Assembly (NCBI GenBank): GCA_029212425.1
Contig: JARGNC010000057.1
Coordinates: 1-13,081 of the forward strand
DNA: 13,081 nucleotides
Direction: 5' to 3'
DNA from: Phycisphaerales bacterium
GTDB taxonomy: Bacteria; Planctomycetota; Phycisphaerae; Phycisphaerales; UBA1924
In this document: positions 7,009-13,081 of the stretch, piece after piece
Layout of the letters: each line of letters starts with the position of its first letter
Position numbering within the stretch: position 1 is the stretch's first letter
The notes under the pieces: model-generated
The model's input: the letters and a program-made list of their open reading frames with translations, nothing else
The model's database searches: none
What the model was told of the DNA's origin: nothing
Position numbers and translations under genes: made by a program

Positions 7009-7677
7009 ATGAGACTGTTCCCATCCGGTGAGACCAACATGCTTGCAAACGCACAGAACACCCTCCGCACCCTGATCCTCGGCGGCGTTGCCCTCTTTGG
7101 CGCGACGCTCGGAACCACTGCGATTGCCGCTCCAGAGCCTTCCCCGGTGACGATTTCTTGGGAGTTCACCTACGATATGGGACCGCTGCGTCTCGCGTGG
7201 GTTGAGACCGCTGAAGGCAACAAGCCATACTTTTTCCTGACCTACAGCATCACCAACTACTCAGGATCGGACCTGTTGTTCGCTCCTGATGTCACCCTGA
7301 TGACGGACAATGTGACTGTTCTCAAGTCCGGACGCGATGTCCCGACCGCGGTCACCAACGAGATTCTGCATCGTCTGGACAATCCATTGGTTGAATCCCA
7401 GATCGATATCGTGTCAACAGTCCTCCAAGGACCGGAGCACGCTCGCGATGGGGTCTTGATCTGGCCCGCAGAGCAACTCGATGTGGACGAGGTCAGCGTG
7501 TTCTTCGCGGGTCTGAGCGGCGAGTTCGAGTCCTATGTCGTCGGACGAGAGACCGATAACCCACGCCGATACACGCTCAGGAAGACCCTGATGCTGCGTT
7601 ACGCGACTCCAGGCAACTTTGCAGATCAGGGGGCTCGTCCCTTTGATCTGGAAGAAAAACGCTGGGTTATGCGATAA
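7009..7677 (+). CDS. Exported protein of unknown function
   Basis: I do not recognise this 222-residue protein. It starts with a signal-peptide-like segment: a short polar part with one Arg, a hydrophobic stretch (TLILGGVALFGATLG, about 19-33), then a likely signal peptidase I site after TAIAA (about 41). A second-start version would begin at ATG 7039. The two ATGs carry near-identical contexts, each with GGTGA 6-7 nt upstream, so both could be used. The mature part is acidic and probably rich in beta strands (for example LRLAWVETAEGNKPYFFLTYSI), with no Cys and no transmembrane helix. A periplasmic or surface place is inferred. It has its own promoter and is followed by rpmA on the same strand. 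A GNAT gene lies divergently upstream. Confidence 0.75.
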   Translation: MRLFPSGETNMLANAQNTLRTLILGGVALFGATLGTTAIAAPEPSPVTISWEFTYDMGPLRLAWVETAEGNKPYFFLTYSITNYSGSDLLFAPDVTLMTDNVTVLKSGRDVPTAVTNEILHRLDNPLVESQIDIVSTVLQGPEHARDGVLIWPAEQLDVDEVSVFFAGLSGEFESYVVGRETDNPRRYTLRKTLMLRYATPGNFADQGARPFDLEEKRWVMR

Positions 7678-7686
7678 ACCAGCGTT

Positions 7687-7708
7687 CGGGATGGTCCGAT
7701 TCATCCCG
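7687..7708 (+). terminator. Possible terminator hairpin without T-tract
   Basis: CGGGATG and CATCCCG form a 7-bp stem with an 8-nt loop, 9 nt after the stop codon of the exported-protein gene. No run of T follows, so if it ends transcription it would be inefficient or factor-dependent; it could also protect the 3' end. Confidence 0.35.
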
Positions 7709-7836
7709 GTCTGCTCAAGGCAAGAATTGTCGAATTGAACACTTCGCAAGCGGCAGGGGATCTGGACTCAAATGGTTGAGCCGCCTACGCTTGCCCCCGC
7801 GACCTGCTGGGTCGTGTGAAGAAGAAACCCCGATCC

Positions 7837-7858
7837 GGATTGCTCGGTTTGAGCATCC
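7837..7858 (+). promoter_or_regulatory. Leader hairpin upstream of rpmA
   Basis: An 8-bp stem (GGA plus TGCTC against GAGCA plus TCC, with one bulged T and the loop GGTTT) ends 30 nt before the rpmA start, just ahead of its Shine-Dalgarno. Such a place suits control of a ribosomal-protein mRNA, but this is inferred from position. The rest of the 211-bp gap before rpmA shows no clear promoter. Confidence 0.3.
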
Positions 7859-7888
7859 AGCATGGATCAGACGACGGAGATCACTGTT

Positions 7889-8188
7889 ATGGCACATAAA
7901 AAGGGCCAGGGCTCAACCAAGAACGGCCGCGACTCAAACCCACAGTACCGCGGAGTGAAGCTCTACGGCGGCGAGTCAGCCAAGCCGGGCGCGATCATCA
8001 TCCGTCAGTGCGGAACCAAGTTCAAACCAGGTTTCGGTGTCCGCATCGGGAAGGACGACACCCTTTACTCCGTCTCGACTGGCAAGGTTGTCTTCCAGAA
8101 GAACGGCCGCGTGCATGTCGATCCATACGAAGAAGACATCGCTCGTCCGCAATGGCTCCGCGAGTACCGCGCTGCACACGCTGGATAA
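7889..8188 (+). CDS. rpmA: Large-subunit ribosomal protein bL27
   Basis: bL27 sits near the peptidyl-transferase centre, where its flexible N-terminus reaches the tRNA ends. The 99-residue product begins MAHKKGQGSTKNGRDSNPQY, the exact family start, and continues with GVKLYGGESAKPGAIIIRQCGTKF and GVRIGKDDTLYSVSTGKVVF, both core bL27 segments. It has no cleavable N-terminal extension of the Firmicute type. About 18 charged residues at the C-terminus (from EEDIARPQW on) extend beyond the usual end. The start is ATG 7889, with GGAG 9 nt upstream; an in-frame ATG at 7862 is rejected because it would add nine unconserved residues. The usual neighbours rplU and obgE are absent, so the gene is on its own, closed by a strong terminator. 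Confidence 0.96.
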   Translation: MAHKKGQGSTKNGRDSNPQYRGVKLYGGESAKPGAIIIRQCGTKFKPGFGVRIGKDDTLYSVSTGKVVFQKNGRVHVDPYEEDIARPQWLREYRAAHAG

Positions 8189-8207
8189 GACTCCGCTCAA
8201 TGAATCA

Positions 8208-8240
8208 ATAAAAGCCGTCCCCTTTTGTGGACGGCTTTTT
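8208..8240 (+). terminator. Intrinsic terminator of rpmA
   Basis: An 8-bp perfect stem AGCCGTCC/GGACGGCT with an 8-nt loop is followed by a run of T's ending at 8240. It starts about 20 nt after the rpmA stop. An A-rich flank on the left makes the structure partly symmetric. Confidence 0.93.
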
Positions 8241-8258
8241 CATGCGCGTGATTTCGAG

Positions 8259-8264
8259 TATGTT
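8259..8264 (+). promoter_or_regulatory. Possible -10 element giving a leaderless DUF1272 mRNA
   Basis: TATGTT lies exactly 6 nt before the ATG at 8271, and there is no Shine-Dalgarno sequence in between or before it. If it is a -10, transcription would begin at or next to the start codon. No good -35 is visible (TTTTTC at 17 bp). Confidence 0.35.
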
Positions 8265-8270
8265 GTGTAG

Positions 8271-8504
8271 ATGCTCGAACTCCGCCCCAACTGCGAATGC
8301 TGTGACAAGGACCTCCCACCAGACGCAACCGACGCGATGATCTGTACCTTCGAGTGCACATTTTGTCGATCATGCGTCGAAGGGAAACTCAACAACATCT
8401 GCCCAAACTGTGGCGGAAACTTTGCGCCTCGACCGATCCGTCCAACGGACAAACTTCCGAAGTACCCTGCATCAACCCAACGGGTATTCAAACCTCGTCC
8501 GTAA
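8271..8504 (+). CDS. Small Cys-rich DUF1272 protein
   Basis: This 77-residue protein matches the DUF1272 family, whose function is unknown. The family hallmark is MLELRPNCECCDKDLPPD at the N-terminus, then CTFECTFCRSC and CPNCGGNF. Nine cysteines (8, 10, 11, 25, 29, 32, 35, 44 and 47) suggest binding of one or two zinc ions; metal binding is inferred from the Cys pattern. The C-terminal 25 residues are proline-rich and basic. The length is normal for the family. It stands just after the rpmA terminator, so it needs its own promoter, and its start seems leaderless. It converges with the zinc-ribbon membrane protein gene, with only 5 bp between the two stops. Confidence 0.88.
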   Translation: MLELRPNCECCDKDLPPDATDAMICTFECTFCRSCVEGKLNNICPNCGGNFAPRPIRPTDKLPKYPASTQRVFKPRP

Positions 8505-8509
8505 CAACT

Positions 8510-9028
8510 TCATGCGTTTGGGTTGTGGAGCGAGATCATCGTGCCGCACCCTTTGCAGAATCGGTCTTCGGCTTCGATCTGCGCGGAACACTTCGGGCAT
8601 TTCTTCGTTCCGACCTCTACCCCACACGAGGAACAGAACTTTGAATCCGGCTCAATCGGCGAAGCGCACGATGGGCAAGGCACATCATCATCCATGATTG
8701 CGGCGCGAACAGCGGTCACGCTTGTTGTGACCGCAGGAGTTGTTTCTTTCGCGGCATACTTTGTCATTTCTTTGAGATACCCCGCTTGGGTCATCATCAT
8801 CCCGATGCTCAGGATGAAGATGCCGGGTATTCCGAGAATGACGAAGAGGATCGGGAAGCTTGGTTGGTCCCCAAAGTCGCTTGTAGCCGCGGAGACAAAG
8901 GTCATGAGAAACTGACCGATACCGATGAACGCCATCAATCCGCCAACCACGATCAGTGCTGGTCCGAAACGGCGCAAACCGGTTTTGACTTGGGTGTAAC
9001 CGTCGTTTGGGGATTGATCTTTGGTCAT
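8510..9028 (-). CDS. Membrane protein with two C-terminal zinc ribbons
   Basis: The specific function is unknown. The 172-residue product has two hydrophobic segments (about 23-46 and 57-80) that should cross the membrane. A linker of about 35 residues leads to two zinc-ribbon modules: CPSC...CSSC (Cys 118, 121, 132, 135) and CPKC...CKGC (Cys 144, 147, 158, 161). Such double ribbons often act as protein or nucleic-acid binding parts of membrane-anchored proteins; with both ends on the same side, the ribbons would most likely be cytoplasmic. The ATG at 9028 is chosen; a TTG at 9046 would extend it by six residues but overlaps the likely -10. It follows kdsA on the same strand after 61 nt, though a promoter of its own is likely. 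Confidence 0.78.
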   Translation of the reverse strand: MTKDQSPNDGYTQVKTGLRRFGPALIVVGGLMAFIGIGQFLMTFVSAATSDFGDQPSFPILFVILGIPGIFILSIGMMMTQAGYLKEMTKYAAKETTPAVTTSVTAVRAAIMDDDVPCPSCASPIEPDSKFCSSCGVEVGTKKCPKCSAQIEAEDRFCKGCGTMISLHNPNA

Positions 9029-9034
9029 GAATGT

Positions 9035-9040
9035 ATCATA
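9035..9040 (-). promoter_or_regulatory. Likely -10 element of a leaderless transcript
   Basis: On the minus strand TATGAT, preceded by TG one base upstream (an extended -10), stands exactly 6 nt before the ATG at 9028. There is no Shine-Dalgarno. The transcript would start at or one base from the ATG. No clear -35 is seen. Confidence 0.5.
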
Positions 9041-9067
9041 ACACAATCAAACATTGAATAAAAGGAT

Positions 9068-9079
9068 GTTCATATGAAC
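9068..9079. promoter_or_regulatory. Perfect 12-bp palindrome, possible operator
   Basis: GTTCATATGAAC reads the same on both strands. It lies between the kdsA stop and the zinc-ribbon gene, just upstream of where the -35 of that gene would be. The position suits an activator or repressor site; no binding protein can be named. Confidence 0.35.
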
Positions 9080-9089
9080 CAGAAGTTGG

Positions 9090-9956
9090 TCAACGATGAG
9101 ATGCAATTGCCGCAGCTCTCTGGATGATCTCTTCAAACATCTCAAACCCCACCTGCGTCGCGCCGTCCGACCAAGCTTCTTTTGGATTCGGATGACACTC
9201 GACAAACAACGCATGCACCCCGATCGCCGTCGCGGCTTTCGCGAGTTGCAATGCGCGATCTGGTCGCCCGCCTGTCTGTTCTCCCGATCCTGGGAGCTGT
9301 GTTGAATGTGTGACATCGAAGCAGACTGGAGGGGAGCCGAGGGTGGTGAACTTGGAGCAGTCCAGTTCCATCATGTCCGCGATCCCGATGAAGTCGTTGA
9401 CGAGTCGGTGGTATCCGAAGAAGGTGCCTCGTTCGGTGAGCATGAGGTTTTCGCATCCCGCTTCGGTCGCTTTGCGGACCGGGCCCGCCATTTCGCTTGG
9501 GGAGAGGAACTGTCCTTTTTTGATGTTGACCCCGCCGCCCTTTGCCGCAGCGGCTTGTGCGGACGCGACGACGAGGTCCGTCTGTCGGCACAAAAACGCG
9601 GGAATCTGGATCAGGTCCACGACCTCCGCGATCGCCTCGGCTTGCTCTGGCGCGTGGATATCGGTGGTGGTGGGGACCCCGAGTTCTTGTTTGATCGCTT
9701 GGAAGTGTTCGAGTCCCTGCTCGATCCCGATGCCTCGCTTGGAGTTGATTGAGGAGCGGTTCGCTTTGTCGAAGCTCGCTTTGAAGATGTAGGGGAGTCC
9801 GAGCGAGTCGCAGACTGATTTGCAGTGCCTGCCGACCTCTATACCCAGTTCCAGCGATTCGAGGGTGCAAGGCCCTGCGATGATCGCGAGTGGGTGCCCC
9901 TCTCCGATGGTGATTGGGCCGACGGTGCAGGAGCGCGATGGTGAAGTGCTGGTCAT
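9090..9956 (-). CDS. kdsA: 3-deoxy-8-phosphooctulonate synthase, metal-dependent
   Basis: KdsA condenses phosphoenolpyruvate with arabinose 5-phosphate to Kdo 8-phosphate, the committed step for the Kdo sugar of lipopolysaccharide. The 288-residue product has the usual length and motifs: AGPCTLES (27-34), YIFKASFDKANRSS (56-69), TDIHAP, DLIQIPAFLCRQTDL, VNIKKGQF and FDVTH (213-217). Cys30, His217, Glu253 and Asp264 correspond to the metal ligands of the metal-dependent class (as in Aquifex), whereas the metal-free E. coli enzyme has Asn in place of the Cys. The ATG at 9956 is preferred over a TTG at 9962; no Shine-Dalgarno is visible. It diverges from tRNA-Val and waaA, the enzyme that later transfers Kdo to lipid A. 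Confidence 0.96.
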   Translation of the reverse strand: MTSTSPSRSCTVGPITIGEGHPLAIIAGPCTLESLELGIEVGRHCKSVCDSLGLPYIFKASFDKANRSSINSKRGIGIEQGLEHFQAIKQELGVPTTTDIHAPEQAEAIAEVVDLIQIPAFLCRQTDLVVASAQAAAAKGGGVNIKKGQFLSPSEMAGPVRKATEAGCENLMLTERGTFFGYHRLVNDFIGIADMMELDCSKFTTLGSPPVCFDVTHSTQLPGSGEQTGGRPDRALQLAKAATAIGVHALFVECHPNPKEAWSDGATQVGFEMFEEIIQRAAAIASHR

Positions 9957-9992
9957 TGTCAACGGTAGGACGATCTGTGATGATTTGTGTGC

Positions 9993-9998
9993 TAGACT
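9993..9998 (+). promoter_or_regulatory. Extended -10 of the tRNA-Val promoter
   Basis: TGCTAGACT has the extended -10 form (TG, one base, then TAGACT) and lies 17 nt before the tRNA. No convincing -35 is visible at the right distance. The 9-mer CTAGACTAC is shared with the promoter at 6949-6954. waaA downstream may be read from here too. Confidence 0.5.
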
Positions 9999-10014
9999 AC
10001 TGCCCTGATTACCC

Positions 10015-10088
10015 GGGCGGGTAGCTCAGTTGGCTAGAGCAATCGCCTTACACGCGATGGGTCGTGGGTTCGAGTCCCTCTCCGCCCA
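10015..10088 (+). tRNA. tRNA-Val (anticodon UAC)
   Basis: The 74-nt cloverleaf is complete: acceptor GGGCGGG/TCCGCCC (one G-U pair) with discriminator A; TA at positions 8-9; D stem GCTC/GAGC; anticodon stem ATCGC/GCGAT with loop CTTACAC, giving anticodon TAC at 10049-10051; and T arm GTGGG/CCCTC with loop TTCGAGT. The T stem has one U-U mismatch. CCA is not encoded, so it is added after transcription. Confidence 0.96.
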
Positions 10089-10134
10089 TTTCATTTCCCA
10101 ACCTCCTTTCCTAAGAGAGTTGGACCACCGAGAC

Positions 10135-11364
10135 ATGAACGCGCTTGATGTTCTCTATATCCCGCTCGCGTTGCTCAGCGCCCCGTTCTGGGCACGCAAG
10201 AAACGAGGCGGCTGGTCCGAGCGGTTCGGAAAGATCGAACCCATGCTCTCCGAGCGATGGGCAAACCACACCAAACCAGTCGTCCTACTCCACGCAGTTT
10301 CTGTTGGAGAGGTCAATGCGTTGCGAGCGTTGGTGCCGTTGCTGACGGATGATGCGACTGTTGTGGTTTCGACGACGACCGATACCGGTCTTGCACGCGC
10401 CCGATCGATCTTCAGCGACACCTGCGAGGTGGTCCGTTACCCACTCGATTGCTCGTGGATGGTCAAGCGATTCTTGAACACGATCCAGCCCGATGTGGTC
10501 GGGTTGGTCGAACTCGAGGTCTGGCCAAACTTCGTGAAGTACTGCAAAAAGCGGCAAATCCCAATCGGTCTGATCAACGGTCGGCTCTCCGCGCGATCTT
10601 TCAAAGGGTACATGCGAGCGAGGCCGTTGCTTCAACCAACCTTCGCTCGATTGGATTTTTGCTGCATGCAAGACGATGCGTACGCGCAGCGCGTCGCCGC
10701 GATGGGTGCGACGAATGTCACTGTCGTCGGCACGATGAAATGGGACGCCCTCGATGTCTTCGGTCCGATCCCCGATCCAAGCGAAGAAGCGATCACACTC
10801 GCGGACGAACTCGGTCTGGATCGAACCAAGCAGATCGTTGTAGCTGGATCGACCGCGCCAGGTGAAGAAGAGTTGCTCGATCAAGCGTGTCCCGACGATG
10901 TGCAGCTCGTGTGCGCGCCGCGGAAGCCCGATCGTTTCAACGAACCCGACCCAACCATCGAAGGCTGGACGCGCCGATCTGATCACGCCCCCAAACCCAA
11001 CACCCGCTTCCTCCTCGACACGCTCGGAGAACTTTCGACGCTCTATGAACTCGCGGATATCGTGGTCATCGGGCGCTCGTTCTTCGATCTGCATGGTTCG
11101 GACATGCTCGAACCTGCCGCGCTGGGAAAGCCGGTGCTGATTGGGCCCAAAAACTCCGATTTTGCCACCCAGATCGACGCATTGCTTGCAGCGGACTCGA
11201 TCGAGGTGATTGATCGGAATGGGCTTGCGGATCGGATCGCGGCCCTGCTCGCGGACCCAACTCGGCGTCTGGAACTGGGAGACAACGCCCGCAGGTGCGT
11301 CGCAGAGCATCAGGGGGCATCAAAAACCCACGCAGAAATACTCTTGGATCGTGCAAGAAGTTGA
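10135..11364 (+). CDS. waaA: 3-deoxy-D-manno-octulosonic acid transferase
   Basis: WaaA (KdtA) is a GT-B glycosyltransferase at the inner face of the cytoplasmic membrane that moves Kdo from CMP-Kdo to lipid A precursor. The 409-residue product has a short N-terminal hydrophobic anchor (about 4-19), then VSVGEVNALR (55-64) with the catalytic-base Glu59, VELEVWPN (125-132), INGRLSARSF (147-156), and the C-terminal lobe with GSTAPGEEELL (238-248), APRKPDRF (261-268) and GSDMLEPAALGKPVLIGP (321-338). Several motif positions differ from the usual forms (GSTAxGEE for GSTHxGEE, RKPDRF for RHPERF, HGSDMLEP for GGHNxLEP), so the acceptor or the number of Kdo units added may differ. A frame extending to 10030 is rejected since it overlaps tRNA-Val. 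The start has only a weak ribosome site. Co-transcription with tRNA-Val (46 nt upstream) is likely. Confidence 0.94.
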   Translation: MNALDVLYIPLALLSAPFWARKKRGGWSERFGKIEPMLSERWANHTKPVVLLHAVSVGEVNALRALVPLLTDDATVVVSTTTDTGLARARSIFSDTCEVVRYPLDCSWMVKRFLNTIQPDVVGLVELEVWPNFVKYCKKRQIPIGLINGRLSARSFKGYMRARPLLQPTFARLDFCCMQDDAYAQRVAAMGATNVTVVGTMKWDALDVFGPIPDPSEEAITLADELGLDRTKQIVVAGSTAPGEEELLDQACPDDVQLVCAPRKPDRFNEPDPTIEGWTRRSDHAPKPNTRFLLDTLGELSTLYELADIVVIGRSFFDLHGSDMLEPAALGKPVLIGPKNSDFATQIDALLAADSIEVIDRNGLADRIAALLADPTRRLELGDNARRCVAEHQGASKTHAEILLDRARS

Positions 11365-11408
11365 TCCCAAGAAGGGGTGGGGCATACCATGACTCTCTTA
11401 TGTCCACT

Positions 11409-11423
11409 TTGCCGAGCTACGGC
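11409..11423 (+). other. Small hairpin between waaA and tRNA-Lys
   Basis: TGCCG and CGGCA form a 5-bp stem with loop AGCTA, 45 nt after the waaA stop. No T-run follows. It could slow transcription or mark RNA processing before tRNA-Lys; it is too weak to call a terminator. Confidence 0.2.
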
Positions 11424-11446
11424 AGGATGGTCATCGGAATACGCCT

Positions 11447-11519
11447 AGGAGCGTAGCTCAATCGGTAGAGCATCGGCCTTTTAAGCCGCAGGTTCAGGGT
11501 TCGAGTCCCTGCGCTCCTA
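11447..11519 (+). tRNA. tRNA-Lys (anticodon UUU)
   Basis: The 73-nt cloverleaf has acceptor AGGAGCG/CGCTCCT with discriminator A, TA at positions 8-9, D stem GCTC/GAGC, an anticodon arm with loop CTTTTAA that gives TTT at 11480-11482, and a perfect T stem CAGGG/CCCTG with loop TTCGAGT. The outermost anticodon-stem pair (T-C) is a mismatch. CCA is not encoded. A weak promoter-like pair, TTGATC (11361-11366) and TACCAT (11385-11390) with an 18-bp spacer, overlaps the end of waaA. Confidence 0.96.
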
Positions 11520-11562
11520 TTCCAAGTTTCAGCGAGCCGACGAGGTGCTGGAGCCGCCCTTG

Positions 11563-13081
11563 ATGGGCTACCCATTTGGAGCTTTGCCTTTCGTGATCAA
11601 CGCGAGCCCTCTTGAATCTGAAACGACCCAAGTGCCAGAAATGGTGCAGGTCATCCATGCCAACTGGGCCGACGATCGCTTGCACCTCTGGGTCGAGCAG
11701 TGTCCAGATCGACAGTGGTGGACCGCGTCCTCCGAATCTGATACCGACGACGACACCATCGTCCACCCCCACGCGGTCATCCCGGACTGGATCCAAGGCG
11801 AACCATCCTCCATCATCCTCCGATTGCCAGTCCATGGCGACGCGCCGCTCCCATCCGCACCCATGTCCATGTTTGGCGGGATCGACACCGATGAGCACGC
11901 ATCGACCGGGCTCGCGGACATCCGTGTCCCAACGCTCTCGATTCATGCGGAGCATGCGCCGATCGACCGTCAGGACTCGCTCGAAGCTTTCCATGCCGGT
12001 CCCGGCGTGCAGTACTTTGTCGCCGCGTCCCGGCTCGCAGAGCATCTGATCGCGGGTCACCGCTTTGTCCCGATGATCTTCCAAGACGCCGCGGGATTGC
12101 TGACCGGCCGCTGGCAGCCTTGGCTCGCCGACGACATGACCGCCAAGCGGGTTGCGAAGCTCGTCCGCTCGATGCCCGCCGCGGCGCGTGCCGTACCAGA
12201 CGGCCACTCGCACGACGCGTGGAGTATTTCGGTCGAGTTCCTGACGCATGTGACCGACGCCGCGTGCCGAAAGGTGATGCTCAGCGAAGAGATGACCGAC
12301 ACGATCGAGTCGTCGGATCCCGGATTGGATCAACAGGTCGCGTGGCTCAATGGATTGCTTGGCGCAGGAGTCGAGGTCCCCGCGACTTCGGGTCAGCGTG
12401 CGGAGATTGCTCGGACCGTCCGCAAGTGGATCTCCGAACTCGAAGACCGGGGCGAATCAAGCACCTGGCGTTTCGGTCTGCGTCTTGCAGAACCGATCAC
12501 CGAAGGACTCGCGCCCGATATCGACCTCCCGGACGAAACCGTCATGTGGTCGCTCAGCTTCTACCTCCAGTCGCTCGACGACGAAGAGGTGGTGATTCGT
12601 GGTGCGGATGTGTGGTTGATCAATCGCGAGCGGATTGTCTACGAGGGTTTGACCCTTGAAAACCCGCAAGAACTGCTGATGGGCGAGCTCGGACGCGCGA
12701 GCCGATACTACAAGAAGCTCGAAGAAGCGCTCGATGAATCCGAACCGATCCAGCTGTTGATCGAAACGCAAGAAGCGTACCGGTTCTTGCGAGAAGTCAA
12801 ACCAGTCCTCGAAGAGCAGGGCATCGCCGTGGAATGTCCGAGCTGGTGGGATTCACAAGCGGGCCGTCTTGGAACCAAGCTCCGGATCGATTCGGATCCA
12901 TCGGAGATGGTGCTGGGCGAAGGTGCGGATTCAGAAGCCGCGGGATCGCAGCTTGGTCTGAGTACACTGGTCGGATACCACTGGGAGATCGCGATCGGCG
13001 ACACCACGCTGACTTTGCACGAGTTCGAGGAGCTGGCGCAGAAGAACTCGCCACTGGTTCGGATCGGTGGTCAATGGGTCG
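11563..13081 (+). CDS. N-terminal part of a HelZ-like SNF2-family helicase (cut by the window)
   Basis: The frame is open for 506 codons to the window edge. The last part matches the SNF2-helicase-associated domain (SNF2_assoc, formerly DUF3670) of large bacterial SNF2-type ATPases such as mycobacterial HelZ. The hallmarks are VECPSWW (about 423-429) and, near the edge, LVGYHWEIAIGDTTLTLHEFEELAQ followed by PLVRIGGQWV. Earlier stretches also fit this family's long N-terminus: VQYFVAASRLAEHLIAGHRFVPMI, STWRFGLRLAEP and VMWSLSFYLQSLDDEEVVIRGADVWL. The SNF2 motor with Walker A and DEAH-like motifs should lie beyond 13081 and cannot be checked here. These ATPases act on DNA-bound complexes; the exact job is unknown. 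ATG 11563 is chosen because of GGAG 9 nt upstream; GTG 11545 is an alternative. An in-frame TAA at 11482 inside tRNA-Lys limits the start. Confidence 0.82.
   Translation, partial: MGYPFGALPFVINASPLESETTQVPEMVQVIHANWADDRLHLWVEQCPDRQWWTASSESDTDDDTIVHPHAVIPDWIQGEPSSIILRLPVHGDAPLPSAPMSMFGGIDTDEHASTGLADIRVPTLSIHAEHAPIDRQDSLEAFHAGPGVQYFVAASRLAEHLIAGHRFVPMIFQDAAGLLTGRWQPWLADDMTAKRVAKLVRSMPAAARAVPDGHSHDAWSISVEFLTHVTDAACRKVMLSEEMTDTIESSDPGLDQQVAWLNGLLGAGVEVPATSGQRAEIARTVRKWISELEDRGESSTWRFGLRLAEPITEGLAPDIDLPDETVMWSLSFYLQSLDDEEVVIRGADVWLINRERIVYEGLTLENPQELLMGELGRASRYYKKLEEALDESEPIQLLIETQEAYRFLREVKPVLEEQGIAVECPSWWDSQAGRLGTKLRIDSDPSEMVLGEGADSEAAGSQLGLSTLVGYHWEIAIGDTTLTLHEFEELAQKNSPLVRIGGQWV

Noticed and set aside
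10285..11310. Long open frame of 341 codons on the minus strand
   Set aside because: It lies wholly antisense to waaA, which has clear family motifs; its translation shows no recognisable domain and arises from the GC-biased codon use of waaA.
11494..12333. Open frame of 279 codons on the minus strand
   Set aside because: It overlaps tRNA-Lys and is antisense to the SNF2-family gene; no domain is recognisable.
1..13081. CRISPR array, insertion sequence, prophage or toxin-antitoxin genes
   Set aside because: No regularly spaced repeats, transposase or integrase motifs, or paired small genes were seen; the content is housekeeping.

Overview
The window reads as a chromosomal housekeeping segment from a Gram-negative-type bacterium, most likely a planctomycete of the Phycisphaerae (moderate confidence, from protein character only). 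The clues are outer-membrane Kdo genes (kdsA, waaA), a McsA/McsB protein-arginine phosphorylation pair outside Firmicutes, a divergent DnaA that is not next to dnaN, solitary rpmB and rpmA genes, tRNA genes without an encoded CCA, and moderately GC-rich DNA. No mobile element, CRISPR array, phage gene or rRNA was seen.

Left part, minus strand (1-5327), read from right to left: dnaA, a DegT/DnrJ/EryC1/StrS-type PLP aminotransferase, rpmB (bL28), mcsA, then mcsB, which runs off the left edge. Convincing intrinsic terminators follow rpmB and mcsA, so rpmB, mcsA and mcsB look like separate transcription units rather than one operon.

Middle (5328-5837): a 510-bp gap with no convincing gene. It holds several DnaA-box-like 9-mers, all on one strand, and a short AT-rich palindrome, so it is the best candidate for a replication origin. 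To its right are a GNAT-family acetyltransferase (minus) and, divergently, an exported protein of unknown function (plus) with a clear promoter. rpmA (bL27) follows with a strong terminator, then a small Cys-rich DUF1272 protein. A membrane protein with two zinc ribbons converges on the DUF1272 gene.

Right part: kdsA (minus, metal-dependent Kdo-8-phosphate synthase) diverges from tRNA-Val(UAC) and waaA (Kdo transferase), so the synthesis and transfer steps of Kdo share one small divergent control region. tRNA-Lys(UUU) follows. The window ends in the N-terminal part of a large HelZ-like bacterial SNF2-family helicase, whose ATPase core lies beyond the edge.

No clearly new multi-gene system is visible. 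The most rewarding points are the candidate oriC together with a DnaA whose box-recognition motif is altered, the uncoupled mcsA/mcsB pair without ctsR or clpC nearby, and two neighbouring metal-binding-type genes that look leaderless (a -10-like hexamer exactly 6 nt before the ATG).
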